The notes: a model not told the origin generated them from the letters alone. A stretch of 64,000 bases of DNA from an uncultured Fretibacterium sp. (GCA_946183145.1 CAMGZM010000009.1:47898-111897), one strand, 5' to 3'. Numbered from the stretch's first letter, positions 7,796 through 17,216 are shown. Numbers and translations: made by a program.

Positions 7796-8728
7796 ATGTC
7801 AGGAGTCTATACTTCTATCGATCAGCTTATCGGACGCACGCCGCTTCTTGAGCTTGTGAGGATTCAGAATCACTTCGGGCTTCACGCGAAAATCCTCGCA
7901 AAACTTGAGTACTTCAACCCAGCCGGAAGCGTAAAAGACAGAGTCGCAAAATCAATCCTCGATGACGCAGAGTCAGACGGCAGACTTACTCCCTCAAGCG
8001 TCATAATCGAACCCACAAGCGGAAATACAGGTATCGGCCTCGCATCAGTCGCAGCAACTCGCGGTTACCGGGTCATTATCGTTATGCCCGAAACAATGTC
8101 AGTCGAACGCCGGAAAATCATGAAGGCTTACGGAGCGGAGTTAGTTTTGACGGACGGGAAATCAGGCATGATGGGAGCAATCAAGAAAGCCTCAGAAATT
8201 GCTGACGAGACTCCCGGCTCATTCATCGCTGGTCAGTTCGTAAACCCGTCGAACCCGAAAATTCACAGACTCACAACAGGCCCGGAAATCTGGCAGGACA
8301 CAAACGGGAATGTTGACATATTCATATCAGGTGTCGGCACTGGCGGGACTCTCACAGGCGCGGGCGAATATCTCCGCTCGGTCAAGCCTGACATTAAGAT
8401 TATCGCTGTTGAGCCGTCCGGGTCTCCTGTACTTTCGTCGGGGCGTAAAGGCTCGCACAAAATTCAGGGAATCGGCGCGGGGTTCGTTCCTGAAGTCCTC
8501 AACACTAGACTTTATGACGAGATTATTACGGTTGACGACTCAGACGCAATCAACGCCGCAAAACTTACGGGAAAATATGAGGGATTCCTCGCGGGAATTT
8601 CATCGGGGGCTGCTCTTCATGCCGCGATTGAGGTCGCAAAACGTTCGGAAAATCACGGGAAAAATATTGCGGTGATACTTCCTGATTCAGGGGAAAAATA
8701 TTTGTCGACAGAATTATTTGCTGACTGA
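7796..8728 (+). CDS. cysK: Cysteine synthase (O-acetylserine sulfhydrylase)
   Basis: A 310-residue PLP enzyme that makes L-cysteine from O-acetylserine and sulfide. Visible: the PLP lysine in NPAGSVKDR (Lys47), the substrate loop PTSGNTG (73-79), the phosphate-binding glycine loop GTGGTLTGAG, and the C-terminal PDSGEKYLST. Length is typical of CysK rather than cystathionine beta-synthase. The ATG has an AGGAG site 9 nt upstream. The stop is 3 nt before cysE, so the two steps from serine to cysteine are made together and the proteins probably form the cysteine synthase complex. Confidence 0.96.
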   Translation: MSGVYTSIDQLIGRTPLLELVRIQNHFGLHAKILAKLEYFNPAGSVKDRVAKSILDDAESDGRLTPSSVIIEPTSGNTGIGLASVAATRGYRVIIVMPETMSVERRKIMKAYGAELVLTDGKSGMMGAIKKASEIADETPGSFIAGQFVNPSNPKIHRLTTGPEIWQDTNGNVDIFISGVGTGGTLTGAGEYLRSVKPDIKIIAVEPSGSPVLSSGRKGSHKIQGIGAGFVPEVLNTRLYDEIITVDDSDAINAAKLTGKYEGFLAGISSGAALHAAIEVAKRSENHGKNIAVILPDSGEKYLSTELFAD

Positions 8729-8731
8729 TTC

Positions 8732-9520
8732 ATGAATATCATCGAGGCTTTAACGTCAGCAGAAAAGAGTCTCACATCTCAAGCTGGCAATATCACGTAC
8801 AACGGCATAAAAGAGAGCATAGAGTCCGCGTTCGTAAATTTACAGTCGGCAATGTTCCCTTCACACGTCAACAATGAGAATAAATCTGTTGCTGAAAGTC
8901 TGAGTCTTGCGTCAAAAAATCTAATGTCAGCAATTTCACGCTTAATGACGATTGAAGACGGCGAAAAGTTTACGGCCATGTTAATATCGCGTCTTCCTGA
9001 GATAAAACGGGTATTGCTCACGGACATTACAGCGGCTTATGAGGGAGATCCGGCGGCAAAGAGTCCTGATGAGATAATTCTGGCCTATCCTGCGTTTACT
9101 GCAATCAGCGCATACAGGACAGCACACGAGCTTTATGTTATGGGAGTTCCGTTAGTGCCGCGAATAATCACCGAGTACGCTCACAGGCTCACGGGAATCG
9201 ACATTCACCCGGGCGCGACAATCGGAGAATATTTCTTCATAGATCACGGAACAGGAGTCGTAATCGGCGAAACTTCAACGATCGGCAAACGAGTCAAAAT
9301 CTACCAGAATGTTACGATAGGCGCGAAAAGTTTTGACGTTGCACCAGATGGGACTCTCGTGAAGGGGATAAAGCGACATCCCGACATCGGCAACAATGTT
9401 GTGATTTACGCGGGTGCTACGATATTGGGGGGTGATACTGTAATCGGGGATAATTGCGTGATCGGCGGAAATGTCTGGCTGACTCATTCGGTTGAAACCG
9501 GGCAAATTGTAGTGAGGTAA
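8732..9520 (+). CDS. cysE: Serine O-acetyltransferase
   Basis: A 262-residue serine acetyltransferase. The N-terminal helical part (1-150) is followed by a left-handed beta-helix of hexapeptide repeats. DIHPGATIG (157-165) and [11 protein letters not shown] (171-181) carry the active-site histidines. It transfers acetyl from acetyl-CoA to serine, giving the CysK substrate. The C-terminus ends shortly after the last repeats (VETGQIVVR). Many family members end with Ile after a longer tail that docks into CysK, so complex formation may differ here. It is the second gene of a cysKE operon closed by a clear terminator. Confidence 0.95.
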   Translation: MNIIEALTSAEKSLTSQAGNITYNGIKESIESAFVNLQSAMFPSHVNNENKSVAESLSLASKNLMSAISRLMTIEDGEKFTAMLISRLPEIKRVLLTDITAAYEGDPAAKSPDEIILAYPAFTAISAYRTAHELYVMGVPLVPRIITEYAHRLTGIDIHPGATIGEYFFIDHGTGVVIGETSTIGKRVKIYQNVTIGAKSFDVAPDGTLVKGIKRHPDIGNNVVIYAGATILGGDTVIGDNCVIGGNVWLTHSVETGQIVVR

Positions 9521-9559
9521 AAATTTCCCCCCAGTCGTAAAAGGCCGGGGGATTTTTTC
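9521..9559. terminator. Bidirectional intrinsic terminator between cysE and the ABC ATPase gene
   Basis: A C-rich/G-rich stem (9526-9532 with 9547-9551) has a T-run on both strands, serving the convergent cysE and glnQ-type genes. Confidence 0.8.
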
Positions 9560-9561
9560 TG

Positions 9562-10311
9562 TTACCGTCTCAATACTTTTGAGAGAAATTCTATCGTTCG
9601 CGGCTGTTTGGGGTGATTGAACACTTCATCCGGCGTGCCTTCCTCGCTGATTATTCCCTTGTCGATGAATAGTACCCTGTGAGCTATCTTGTACGCAAAG
9701 CCCATCTCATGAGTCACAAGATACATAGTCATTCCCGCGTCGGCAAGCTCCTGCATAACATCAAGAACCTCGCCGATCATTTCGGGGTCTAACGCGCTCG
9801 TAGGCTCATCGAACAGCAGGACATCAGGACTCATCGCCATAGCCCGGGCAATAGCGACTCTCTGCTTTTGCCCGCCCGATAACCTGTCAGGCCATTCGTC
9901 TATCTTGTCAGCAAGTCCGACTCTCGCAAGAAGTTCATGTGCTTTCACGTCGGCTTCTTCCTGAGTCATCAATTTCTGGTCGACGGGGGCGAGCGTAAGA
10001 TTCTTTCTCACTGTCAGATGCGGGAACAAATGAAAGTGCTGAAACACCATGCACATTTTACGCCGTACAAGATTTATGTTGCATGAAGGGGACGTAATAT
10101 CTTCTCCGTTGAATGTGATTGTCCCGGAAGTAGGCTCCTCCATTCGGTTAAGGCAGCGGAGGAATGTAGATTTTCCCGAACCTGAAGGGCCGATTACCGC
10201 AATTTTCTCACCTTTCACAATCTTTGTGTTTATCCCGTTGAGGACGTGCAGCTCTGTACCGTCAGGACGCACGAAAGTTTTGCGAAGGTCTTTCACTTCA
10301 ATAACCGCCAT
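9562..10311 (-). CDS. glnQ: Polar amino acid ABC transporter ATP-binding protein
   Basis: A 249-residue ABC ATPase of the GlnQ/HisP type. Visible: Walker [10 protein letters not shown] (about 41-49), Q-loop [11 protein letters not shown], signature LSGGQKQR, Walker [12 protein letters not shown] and the switch histidine in LVTHEMGF. It powers uptake through the permease encoded 4 nt upstream, with the binding protein encoded before that. The gene symbol is by family; the transported amino acid is not known. Confidence 0.92.
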   Translation of the reverse strand: MAVIEVKDLRKTFVRPDGTELHVLNGINTKIVKGEKIAVIGPSGSGKSTFLRCLNRMEEPTSGTITFNGEDITSPSCNINLVRRKMCMVFQHFHLFPHLTVRKNLTLAPVDQKLMTQEEADVKAHELLARVGLADKIDEWPDRLSGGQKQRVAIARAMAMSPDVLLFDEPTSALDPEMIGEVLDVMQELADAGMTMYLVTHEMGFAYKIAHRVLFIDKGIISEEGTPDEVFNHPKQPRTIEFLSKVLRR

Positions 10312-10315
10312 TTTC

Positions 10316-11125
10316 TTACCTCCTGCCCCTGCTTAACCATTGTTCGAGCTTCTTTACGAGCTTGCTTAACACCATAACCATAATCAGATAGATGATTGCT
10401 ACCATGACTAACGGCTGTGAATGTTCGAGCGTAAGAGCCTGTATATTCTGCCCGGCCCGTGTCAAGTCGTCAATGCCTATATACCCGGCTATTGATGTCT
10501 CTTTCAGCAACGCTATGAACTCGTTGAACAGCATCGGCACAACGTTGCGCAATGCCTGCGGTAATATTACGTGCCTCATTGATGAGCCGTATGTGAGTCC
10601 GAGAGATCTTGCGGCTTCCATCTGCCCCGCGTCAATAGACTCGATTCCGCCCCTGAAGATTTCCGCGACATATGCCCCCGAATTAAGCCCGAATGCTAAT
10701 ATCGCTATGTACTGCGTGTTGAGGTCTCTAGCTGATGCAAAAATCGTGAAGTTCCATATCAATAACTGCACCATTGCAGGAGTCCCGCGCAAAACAGTTA
10801 TGTACGTCTCCGCAAACTTGTTGAGAACGGGAATATGCACGCCGCCTTTGTACGCAACACGTATAACGCTGAGTATCAATCCGACAATAACGCCGATTAC
10901 TGTTGCGCCCGCCGTCATGAAGAGAGTCGATTTCAGTCCGTCAACAAGCATCATATAGCGGTCATCCTTCACGAAATTCTGATAGAACCTCCTGTTGAAG
11001 TCCGACCAAGCCTCAGCCGTAAAGAATCCCGAACGCCACAGCAAAAACACAAGGAACGCGCCGACAATCCACAGCAATAAATCTCCGCGCCCTGCTCCTG
11101 AATACGTCTTACTTCTCATAGTCAT
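10316..11125 (-). CDS. Polar amino acid ABC transporter permease
   Basis: A 269-residue inner-membrane permease of the His/Glu/Gln/Arg/opine family. It has an N-terminal helix (about 14-35), a periplasmic stretch, then the core helices. The EAA loop that contacts the ATPase is [20 protein letters not shown]. The ATG at 11125, or a second one at 11119, lies inside the end of the binding-protein gene, so translation is coupled. A single permease gene implies a homodimer. Its partner is the unusual permuted binding protein, although nothing in the permease itself looks unusual. Confidence 0.92.
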   Translation of the reverse strand: MTMRSKTYSGAGRGDLLLWIVGAFLVFLLWRSGFFTAEAWSDFNRRFYQNFVKDDRYMMLVDGLKSTLFMTAGATVIGVIVGLILSVIRVAYKGGVHIPVLNKFAETYITVLRGTPAMVQLLIWNFTIFASARDLNTQYIAILAFGLNSGAYVAEIFRGGIESIDAGQMEAARSLGLTYGSSMRHVILPQALRNVVPMLFNEFIALLKETSIAGYIGIDDLTRAGQNIQALTLEHSQPLVMVAIIYLIMVMVLSKLVKKLEQWLSRGRR

Positions 11126-11906
11126 CTGCCCGGATTAATGCTACCTGCTTCGCGCCCGTAACGTAGTTGTCGGAGAAGTCCATATTCTCTTTGCGCTCGT
11201 CTGTTACGGTAATCCCCGCACAAATCATGTCAACTTTTCCCGTTGATACTGCTGTGGGGAGCGAGTCAAAATTCATGTTGATGATTACGAGTTCTTTGCC
11301 GAGCTTCTTTGCGATGTTCGCGCACATTTCCACGTCGATTCCTATGAAGCTGTTTCCGACTTTAAGCTCATAGGGCGCAAATCCTGCCTCTGTTCCTACG
11401 TAGAGTTTTCCGCCCTTCGCGCCCTTGTTGAAGTCGATATTTTCAGGCTTCACCGCTGAATAATCGCCGTCAATGTATTTCGCCATAATCGCGGCTAATG
11501 TCCCGTCAGCTTTCATTTCAGCAAGAATTTTGTTGACCTGTGAGACTAGCTCCGTATTTCCCTTCTTGAAGCCGATCGCGTAACTTTCCTCCGTCAAAGG
11601 CTTCTCCATAATAGCGAGTCCGTCAACTTCCTTCACGAATCTTTTTGCGGGCATTTCGTCCATGATTACCGCGCGGATTTTCCCCTGCCGTAAAGCCGCT
11701 ACTGCGTCAACGTATTTCTCGTATGTCGTGAGAAGCTCACCTTTCTTGTCGCCGAGCATGTCCTCAGCTATGAGCTGTCCGACAGTACCTCGCTGTGCCG
11801 CAAGCCTTTCTGTTTTGAGCTGGTCAGTGTCCTTCAGCTTTTCACCCTCAGCAAAAGCACACGAGCATAACGCAAGAACGAGTAATAACGCGAGAAACTT
11901 TTTCAT
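11109..11906 (-). CDS. Amino acid ABC transporter substrate-binding protein, family 3, circularly permuted
   Basis: A 265-residue periplasmic protein with a signal peptide (1-19; a Cys at 16 leaves a lipoprotein possible). Both lobes of the family-3 fold are present but in swapped order. Residues 31-145 match what is normally the second half (GKIRAVIMDE; AIGFKKGNTEL; and the terminal helix ADGTLAAIMAKYI). Residues 166-262 match the normal first half (GKLYVGTEAGFAPYE; IGIDVEMCANIAKKLG; AGITVTDERKENMDFSDNY). The ligand residues are kept: Asp83 for the amino group and Arg238 for the carboxylate. It therefore probably binds an amino acid. It is first in an operon with permease and ATPase genes. 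Confidence 0.9.
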   Translation of the reverse strand: MKKFLALLLVLALCSCAFAEGEKLKDTDQLKTERLAAQRGTVGQLIAEDMLGDKKGELLTTYEKYVDAVAALRQGKIRAVIMDEMPAKRFVKEVDGLAIMEKPLTEESYAIGFKKGNTELVSQVNKILAEMKADGTLAAIMAKYIDGDYSAVKPENIDFNKGAKGGKLYVGTEAGFAPYELKVGNSFIGIDVEMCANIAKKLGKELVIINMNFDSLPTAVSTGKVDMICAGITVTDERKENMDFSDNYVTGAKQVALIRADDYEK

Positions 11907-11946
11907 GATAAGAACAATCCTTCCTGTGAAAATTTTTCGACAAATA

Positions 11947-11952
11947 ATTATA
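11947..11952 (-). promoter_or_regulatory. Candidate -10 box of the ABC operon
   Basis: A TATAAT on the minus strand about 40 nt before the binding-protein start. The -35 region is poor. Confidence 0.3.
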
Positions 11953-11972
11953 GCCCAATCCGCATATTATTC

Positions 11973-12001
11973 TTGCGATTATCAATCGTAGGCGTTAATC
12001 T
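11973..12001 (+). promoter_or_regulatory. Candidate promoter of the orphan binding-protein gene
   Basis: TTGCGA and TAATCT are 17 nt apart, 34 nt before the ATG, in the divergent intergenic region. Confidence 0.35.
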
Positions 12002-12034
12002 TTAATTATCATTTCATTTTAGGAGCGTGATTTC

Positions 12035-12862
12035 ATGAGAAGATTTTTGCTTGCTTTAACGGCGGTTATGATTTTCGCGGGCGTTTCATTCGCGGGAGTC
12101 TTCAACGTAGGAATATTGACTCAGCTCAACTCGACAAAGGACGCGTTCAAGAATTTTATGGACGGCGCATTAGCTGCGGGATTATGGACTCGCTACGAGT
12201 CAGGCACAGTTGACAGCAACAATAACACGGCAATGTTCACGTTTTATGACTCACTTTTGGCCATGATCATGGGACTCGACCGCGGGGAAATTGAAGAAAT
12301 TGCTCTCCCTGAAGCTGTCGGAAAATATATTCTCTCGAAACGCCCGGAATATTTCGTGGCTGCCGAATCAATTTCACGTCCTGTATTTTTCGCGATGGGA
12401 TTCAGGAAGGAAGACGGAGAAGAGTTAATGCAGAAATTCAACGGTGCAATCAAGTCCATGAATGAAGACGGAACATTAGCGGCAATCAAAGAGAAATACA
12501 TCACAAATTTTGACGTTCCTTCACAGCCTGTGAGCTTCACGAATTTTGACGGCGCACAAACGATATGGACTGCCGTAACTGGAGACTTGCCCCCGGTTGA
12601 TTACGTTGATGAAGCGGGCAATCCGTCAGGCTTCAACATTGCTTTACTCACCGAAATTGGCAGAAGGCTTGAGATTAACATTGAGATTATCTACGTAAAC
12701 TCAGGCGCGAGGGCTTCCGCATTGGCCTCAAAACGTGCTGACGTGGTATTCTGCTTCAGGGTCTACAGCTGGGACGGGATTCAGCCGGATTTGCCTTCAG
12801 GGGTCATTGTGTCGGACTCATATTTTGACTGGACGAAATATCTTCACATCCACAAGAAGTAA
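12035..12862 (+). CDS. Orphan, diverged, circularly permuted substrate-binding-like protein
   Basis: A 275-residue secreted protein (signal peptide about 1-20, VSFAG) divergent from the ABC operon. Its order is again permuted: the usual second-lobe end (FFAMGFRKEDGEELMQKF; EDGTLAAIKEKYI) sits in the middle, and the usual first-lobe start (GFNIALLTEIGRRLEINIEI) follows it. The amino-acid ligand residues of its neighbours are gone: the Asp of the MDE motif is replaced within IEEIALPEA, and the DERK arginine region reads FRVYSWDG. It may bind something else, act as a sensor or accessory protein, or be decaying. The reading frame is intact, with a GGAG site before the ATG. No transporter gene follows it. 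Confidence 0.75.
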   Translation: MRRFLLALTAVMIFAGVSFAGVFNVGILTQLNSTKDAFKNFMDGALAAGLWTRYESGTVDSNNNTAMFTFYDSLLAMIMGLDRGEIEEIALPEAVGKYILSKRPEYFVAAESISRPVFFAMGFRKEDGEELMQKFNGAIKSMNEDGTLAAIKEKYITNFDVPSQPVSFTNFDGAQTIWTAVTGDLPPVDYVDEAGNPSGFNIALLTEIGRRLEINIEIIYVNSGARASALASKRADVVFCFRVYSWDGIQPDLPSGVIVSDSYFDWTKYLHIHKK

Positions 12863-12873
12863 TACGGGAAAAA

Positions 12874-12916
12874 GTTTTTGCAGCCGGAGATTGTGACTCT
12901 CTGACTGCAATTTTTG
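12874..12916. terminator. Intrinsic terminator between convergent genes
   Basis: TTGCAG/CTGCAA stem followed by TTTTT on the plus strand. A T-rich run also follows the stem on the minus strand, so it may work both ways. Confidence 0.6.
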
Positions 12917-12919
12917 CGC

Positions 12920-13837
12920 TCATTCCCCGGTCCACTCTTCTATTTTCCGCTCTGATACGTGCCATTTTACAGTCCCGTGAACGTCCGAAATTTTGCAGAA
13001 ACGGCACACAGGAACAGGCTTCGTAAGTCTCTGGAGAATATCATCCCCGCTTATCCCTTCCTCGTAAATGTCTACGCTGTCCTTGTCGGTAACTTCAATG
13101 TTCTGTGAAAACCTCTTGTTGAAATGACGCACATACGGTATGAGCATGCAGGTGTACAGCCTTCCGTGACTGAGCTGAATACATCTGTTTGACCACACGC
13201 AGCCCGCAAAATTCTTCCTGTAGTCGCCGCTGCCGGATAAATCTATAGGCTTAAGGTAGAAGAAATCTTTTACCGAATTGCTCACGAACCACTCAAAATT
13301 AATATCATATTCCTTAGCGAGAGATCTTATTTTTTCCTCGTCAAGTTTTATCGGGTAATGTGTTACTGACACGCCAACGTTATAATCATGACATGCCCGC
13401 CAGAAATCCCCGCTCATTTTCGTGAGAAGTATACCGTTTGTTATGACTTTGATTGTGCCTTTCGTGAAATTTTCCCGCGCAATTTTTATGAACGTGATTA
13501 TTTCCGGGTGAAGCAGCGGTTCTCCTCCCATAAGGTCAATACATCCGCATTCATGGCCGAAAAGCCCGGCGAGTCTTTCAGCGTCGCGCCTGAACTCCTC
13601 AGTATCAAGATATTCAGCCTCAGCAAGCGGTGAAAAGTGAGAGCAGCTGCAGCAGTTGAGATTGCAATGTTCAGCTATGTGAACCTCAAATGAAAGTTTG
13701 TCGAGCTTTTTGCGAATCGGTATTGAGAGAAATGATTTCACGGGAGCTGAAAGCATGTTGAACTTTGTGGCAATACGGAGAATTTTTGTGTGAATGAAGT
13801 TCGGAATGTGCCTCTTCACAAAGCCTGCTATGCCCAT
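12920..13837 (-). CDS. Radical SAM protein with a C-terminal cysteine-rich (SPASM/twitch-like) region
   Basis: A 305-residue radical SAM enzyme. The iron-sulfur motif CNLNCCSC gives the CxxxCxxC spacing, followed by the SAM-contact GGEPLLHPEI. The C-terminal third has further cysteines (AGC, NRC, YTC and VCRFC), consistent with an auxiliary cluster. The start at 13837 is preferred because GGAG lies 8 nt upstream; a TTG at 13852 would add five residues. Similar proteins modify peptides or work in cell-surface pathways, but no precursor peptide or surface cluster is adjacent, so the substrate is unknown. The gene sits behind a strong promoter, a heptamer repeat and a leader terminator. Confidence 0.85.
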   Translation of the reverse strand: MGIAGFVKRHIPNFIHTKILRIATKFNMLSAPVKSFLSIPIRKKLDKLSFEVHIAEHCNLNCCSCSHFSPLAEAEYLDTEEFRRDAERLAGLFGHECGCIDLMGGEPLLHPEIITFIKIARENFTKGTIKVITNGILLTKMSGDFWRACHDYNVGVSVTHYPIKLDEEKIRSLAKEYDINFEWFVSNSVKDFFYLKPIDLSGSGDYRKNFAGCVWSNRCIQLSHGRLYTCMLIPYVRHFNKRFSQNIEVTDKDSVDIYEEGISGDDILQRLTKPVPVCRFCKISDVHGTVKWHVSERKIEEWTGE

Positions 13838-13866
13838 GACATCACTCCGCAATTATCGCGGACAAC

Positions 13867-13994
<128 letters not shown>

Positions 13995-14024
13995 ATTATA
14001 CTGACATTACTCAAAATGTGTCAA
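13995..14024 (-). promoter_or_regulatory. Consensus sigma-70 type promoter
   Basis: On the minus strand a perfect TTGACA and a perfect TATAAT are 18 nt apart. The expected start point falls within the first heptamer repeat. Confidence 0.75.
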
Positions 14025-14052
14025 GTCCTTTCTTGGGATTTCACGCATTATA

Positions 14053-15414
14053 TCATACGCTCCCGACGGACATAATTTGACTCGCGACCGCAAAATACAT
14101 CGTGAGGCTTCCAGCGTCAACAATCGTCGTAACAATCGGCGCGGCCATCAATGCAGGGTCAAACCCCAAAGATTTAGCCAGCAGAGGCAGCATTCCCCCG
14201 ACAGTCTGGGCGAAAATCACCGTCGCAAAGAGGCTTATTCCCACAGTCAGCGACAAAAGCCAGTCCCCGCTCATAGCGTACTTGTAGAAGAAGTTGACGA
14301 ACGCAAGCCCCCCGCCGACAATGAGACTGACTCGAATCTCCTTGAACAATACGGTGAAAGCGTCCCGGAGCTTCAGTTCACCGACAGCAATCCCGCGTAT
14401 TACGAGCGTTGAGGACTGCGACCCGGCATTACCGCCCGTATCCATCAACATTGGGATTGACGCAATCAGGGCAGGAAGAGCGGCAAATACAGACTGGTAA
14501 TGATTGAGTATTGACCCTGAGAGAGTCGCGGAGATCATCAGCACCATGAGCCAAATTACGCGCTTTTTCGCCAATTCCCCGACTCCCATCGACAAATACG
14601 GCTCATCCATCGGCAGCATGGCCGCCATCTTGTGAAAATCCTCTGTGCTTTCCTCCTCTAATACCTCCATAGCGTCATCAACCGTAACGATACCGACAAG
14701 ATGATTCTGCGAGTCAACAACAGGAACAGCCATAAAGTCATATTTCTGGAAAATCTCCGTAACTTTCTCGCGGTCGTCGTTAGTGTTTACGGTGATTAGG
14801 TTCGTGTCGGTCATAATGTCGCCTATCTTGTCAGCATACTGTGATAAGAGCATTGTGCGTACAGTAACGACTCCGATTAGGATTCCTTTCGGGTCAGTAA
14901 CGTAGCATGTGTAGAGAGTCTCTTTGTCGGTTCCGACCTCGCGGATGTGCCTGAAAGATTCCTCAACGTTCATATCAGGACGCAGCGAAATATATTCTGT
15001 CGTCATTATGCTTCCGGCTGAATCTTCCTGGTACTGCAAAAGCTGGTTGATTCCCCTACGAGTCTCCGGGCTTGCGTTTGCGAGTATTCTGTTCACGACA
15101 TCGGCGGGGAGTTCTTCAGCCAAGTCAGCGGCATCATCAAGGAACAATTCATCAACAATGCGTCCTAATTCGGGAGCTGTGAGCTGTGATACGAGTGCTT
15201 CTTTCGTGTCTGGGATAAGGTGCGCAAAAACTTCTGCGGCCATGTCCCTGCTTAAAGCCCGGAACAATACGACTCTTTCTTCCGGCTCTAGCTGCTCTAT
15301 AGCGTCGGCTATGTCTGCGTCATTCATGTCTTCTGTTATGGCTCTGAGTTCTCGTACATTCTTTGACTCGGCGAGTGATTTTATTGTGTCTAATGTGTCT
15401 GTGATTTCGGGCAT
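14053..15414 (-). CDS. mgtE: Magnesium transporter MgtE
   Basis: A 453-residue MgtE counted from the ATG at 15414, preceded by AGGAGGT at 13 nt. The longer open frame to 15687 overlaps another gene and is not supported. Layout: N-terminal helical MgtE_N domain (about 1-125), two CBS domains (about 130-255; DFMAVPVVD lies in the second), then five membrane helices. The helix near the end, IVTTIVDAGSLTMYF, carries the aspartate that lines the pore in the family. It admits Mg2+, with the cytosolic domains closing the channel when magnesium is high. No M-box type leader was recognised upstream. Confidence 0.95.
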   Translation of the reverse strand: MPEITDTLDTIKSLAESKNVRELRAITEDMNDADIADAIEQLEPEERVVLFRALSRDMAAEVFAHLIPDTKEALVSQLTAPELGRIVDELFLDDAADLAEELPADVVNRILANASPETRRGINQLLQYQEDSAGSIMTTEYISLRPDMNVEESFRHIREVGTDKETLYTCYVTDPKGILIGVVTVRTMLLSQYADKIGDIMTDTNLITVNTNDDREKVTEIFQKYDFMAVPVVDSQNHLVGIVTVDDAMEVLEEESTEDFHKMAAMLPMDEPYLSMGVGELAKKRVIWLMVLMISATLSGSILNHYQSVFAALPALIASIPMLMDTGGNAGSQSSTLVIRGIAVGELKLRDAFTVLFKEIRVSLIVGGGLAFVNFFYKYAMSGDWLLSLTVGISLFATVIFAQTVGGMLPLLAKSLGFDPALMAAPIVTTIVDAGSLTMYFAVASQIMSVGSV

Positions 15415-15465
15415 GGTTTTATTCCGCACCTCCTGTGTAGTATCAACGCAGAATTTTATCATGAG

Positions 15466-15505
15466 GGGAAAAAAAATCTGCCCCCGCTTTTGTTGCGAGA
15501 GCAGA
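15466..15505 (-). terminator. Intrinsic terminator after the LprI-like gene
   Basis: TCTGC/GCAGA stem followed by eight T on the minus strand, between the LprI-like gene and mgtE. Confidence 0.7.
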
Positions 15506-15520
15506 AATATTTTTTGTGAA

Positions 15521-15874
15521 TTATTGCTTTCTTCTGAGTTCCCTTGCGATTTCTTTTGCTCTGTCAGGAAGGTAATCCGCTCTGTCATTCGTGGCCTTAG
15601 TGTATGCTCTTGTGCGGCTGTAACCTTCATCCATGTATGCTTCTGCGTCATCATCACGTCCCCAGTCCACCCAGTTTTTTTGTTCATCGCTTAGGACTCT
15701 CCACACTGCTTTTGACACGCTTCTTTTCAGGTCTGTATATACCCTGTTCAATCTTCTGTCAGCGCGCGCAAATTCTTCATTGCTCATCAGTTCGCCGTAC
15801 TCCTCGTTGCTTGTGGCAAATGAAGGAACTGCGAGCAAAAATACGAGTGTTATAGCTGCGAGTAAACGTTTCAT
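15521..15874 (-). CDS. Small secreted protein, LprI/DUF1311-like
   Basis: A 117-residue protein with a signal peptide (about 1-20, ending PSFA). The rest is charged and helical. The run from a Leu-Asn-Arg-Val-Tyr segment to LSDEQKNWVDWGRDD resembles the Tyr-...-Leu-x-x-x-Gln-x-x-Trp pattern of the lysozyme inhibitor LprI N-terminal (DUF1311) family. It lacks the cysteines common in that family, so the assignment is tentative. A strong terminator separates it from mgtE, so it is probably an independent gene downstream of folC. Confidence 0.6.
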   Translation of the reverse strand: MKRLLAAITLVFLLAVPSFATSNEEYGELMSNEEFARADRRLNRVYTDLKRSVSKAVWRVLSDEQKNWVDWGRDDDAEAYMDEGYSRTRAYTKATNDRADYLPDRAKEIARELRRKQ

Positions 15875-15898
15875 GATGAAAAATCCCCCTTGTGTGAT

Positions 15899-17194
15899 TT
15901 ATTTCACGGAATTATACAGCATTGGCCTTATGTAACCAATCATGTACAGACTTCCGCAGACGAGAGTCAAATCATTTCCATTCTTCACGGATTCTTTCAC
16001 AGCGTCTGAAGGCTCATCAAACGCGCATAAATTCTCCCATGAAAATTTTTCAGCCGCCCTCATAAGCTCATCAGGTTTTGCGGCTCTTGCCATTCCCGGA
16101 ACAGTCGTAACATAAAGCGATGGATTGAGACTGCGATTCAGAAGCTCGATACAGCCCTCGTAATTCTTGTCCCTCATTGCCGCGTAAACAACGCAGATTT
16201 TCTTATCTGGCCATAACTCTTTGACGCTAGCGCATAGTTTCATAACGCCGTCATAATTATGCCCTCCGTCAAGAATTATGAGAGGATTTTTGCTGACGAT
16301 TTCGAGTCTTCCCGGCCATTTCGCTTTGAGCATTCCTTCACGTATTGAGTCCTCCGTGATTTTCGGGAATGAGTCGCGCATGAATGATATTGCCGACAAT
16401 GCTAACGCCGCGTTTCTGACCTGATAGCCTCCGATAAGCCCCGTGCGTAAATTCCTCAGCTCCAAACCGTTGGCGCAAAAGTCGAAAGTATTTTCCTCAG
16501 CCGTAACATTAACGTTGTCGACTCTCGCCTGCTTGCTTACGATGAAGGGCAATGCTTTTTTCTCGCGGCAAGTTTCCGTAAACATTTCCGTTAATGACTC
16601 ATCGACTCCCGAAAATACAGCCGGAACATTCTCACGGACAACCGCAAATTTTTCCCCTGCGATTCCTTCAAGCGTCGGCCCTAAATATTCCGTGTGGTCA
16701 ATCGACACTGACGCAATGACCGTGCAGACCGTGTTATTCATCGTGTTAGTAGCGTCGAGTTTACCGCCGAGTCCCGCCTCAATGACTCCCGCTTCAATCC
16801 CTTCACGCCGTGCAAGCTCAAACGCTCCTGCCGTAAGAAGCTCAAAGTACGATGGCAGAATTTCGGATTTTACAGCGACATTTACAGCTGCGTTTACGGA
16901 CTCTAACCATTGTTTAGCGGATAATTCACGGCCGTCAATAAGCAATCTTTCACCGGGACTCACGAGATGAGGACTCGAATAGAATCCCGTCTTGTAGCCT
17001 GACGCGCTGAGAACTGACGAGATGAAAGAGCCTGTTGAGCCTTTGCCGTTTGTGCCGACAATGTGAACGGACTTGAAGGAGTTTTGCGGATTGTGCATTA
17101 GTGAGAGGAGCTGTGAAATTCTTTCGAGGCCGGGAATGATTCTGTTGTCTGAATGAGCGTACAATAATTTTTCGAGAGAATCAAAATTTTTCAT
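15899..17194 (-). CDS. folC: Folylpolyglutamate synthase / dihydrofolate synthase
   Basis: A 431-residue Mur-ligase family enzyme that adds glutamate to folates (and may make dihydrofolate). Visible: the P-loop GTNGKGST (47-54), the SSPHLVSPGERLLIDG block typical of FolC, the central SIDHTEYLGPTLEGIAGEK segment, and LDGGHNYDG in the C-terminal domain. Length matches the family. The ATG has AAGGAG nearby upstream. It lies after the terminator of the ftsZ operon and so is probably transcribed separately. Confidence 0.94.
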   Translation of the reverse strand: MKNFDSLEKLLYAHSDNRIIPGLERISQLLSLMHNPQNSFKSVHIVGTNGKGSTGSFISSVLSASGYKTGFYSSPHLVSPGERLLIDGRELSAKQWLESVNAAVNVAVKSEILPSYFELLTAGAFELARREGIEAGVIEAGLGGKLDATNTMNNTVCTVIASVSIDHTEYLGPTLEGIAGEKFAVVRENVPAVFSGVDESLTEMFTETCREKKALPFIVSKQARVDNVNVTAEENTFDFCANGLELRNLRTGLIGGYQVRNAALALSAISFMRDSFPKITEDSIREGMLKAKWPGRLEIVSKNPLIILDGGHNYDGVMKLCASVKELWPDKKICVVYAAMRDKNYEGCIELLNRSLNPSLYVTTVPGMARAAKPDELMRAAEKFSWENLCAFDEPSDAVKESVKNGNDLTLVCGSLYMIGYIRPMLYNSVK

Positions 17195-17216
17195 GATAAA
17201 TTCTCCTTTTCAGAGG

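Noticed and set aside
15415..15687. N-terminal extension of the mgtE frame
   Set aside because: Runs through the terminator and into the LprI-like gene; MgtE begins properly at 15414.
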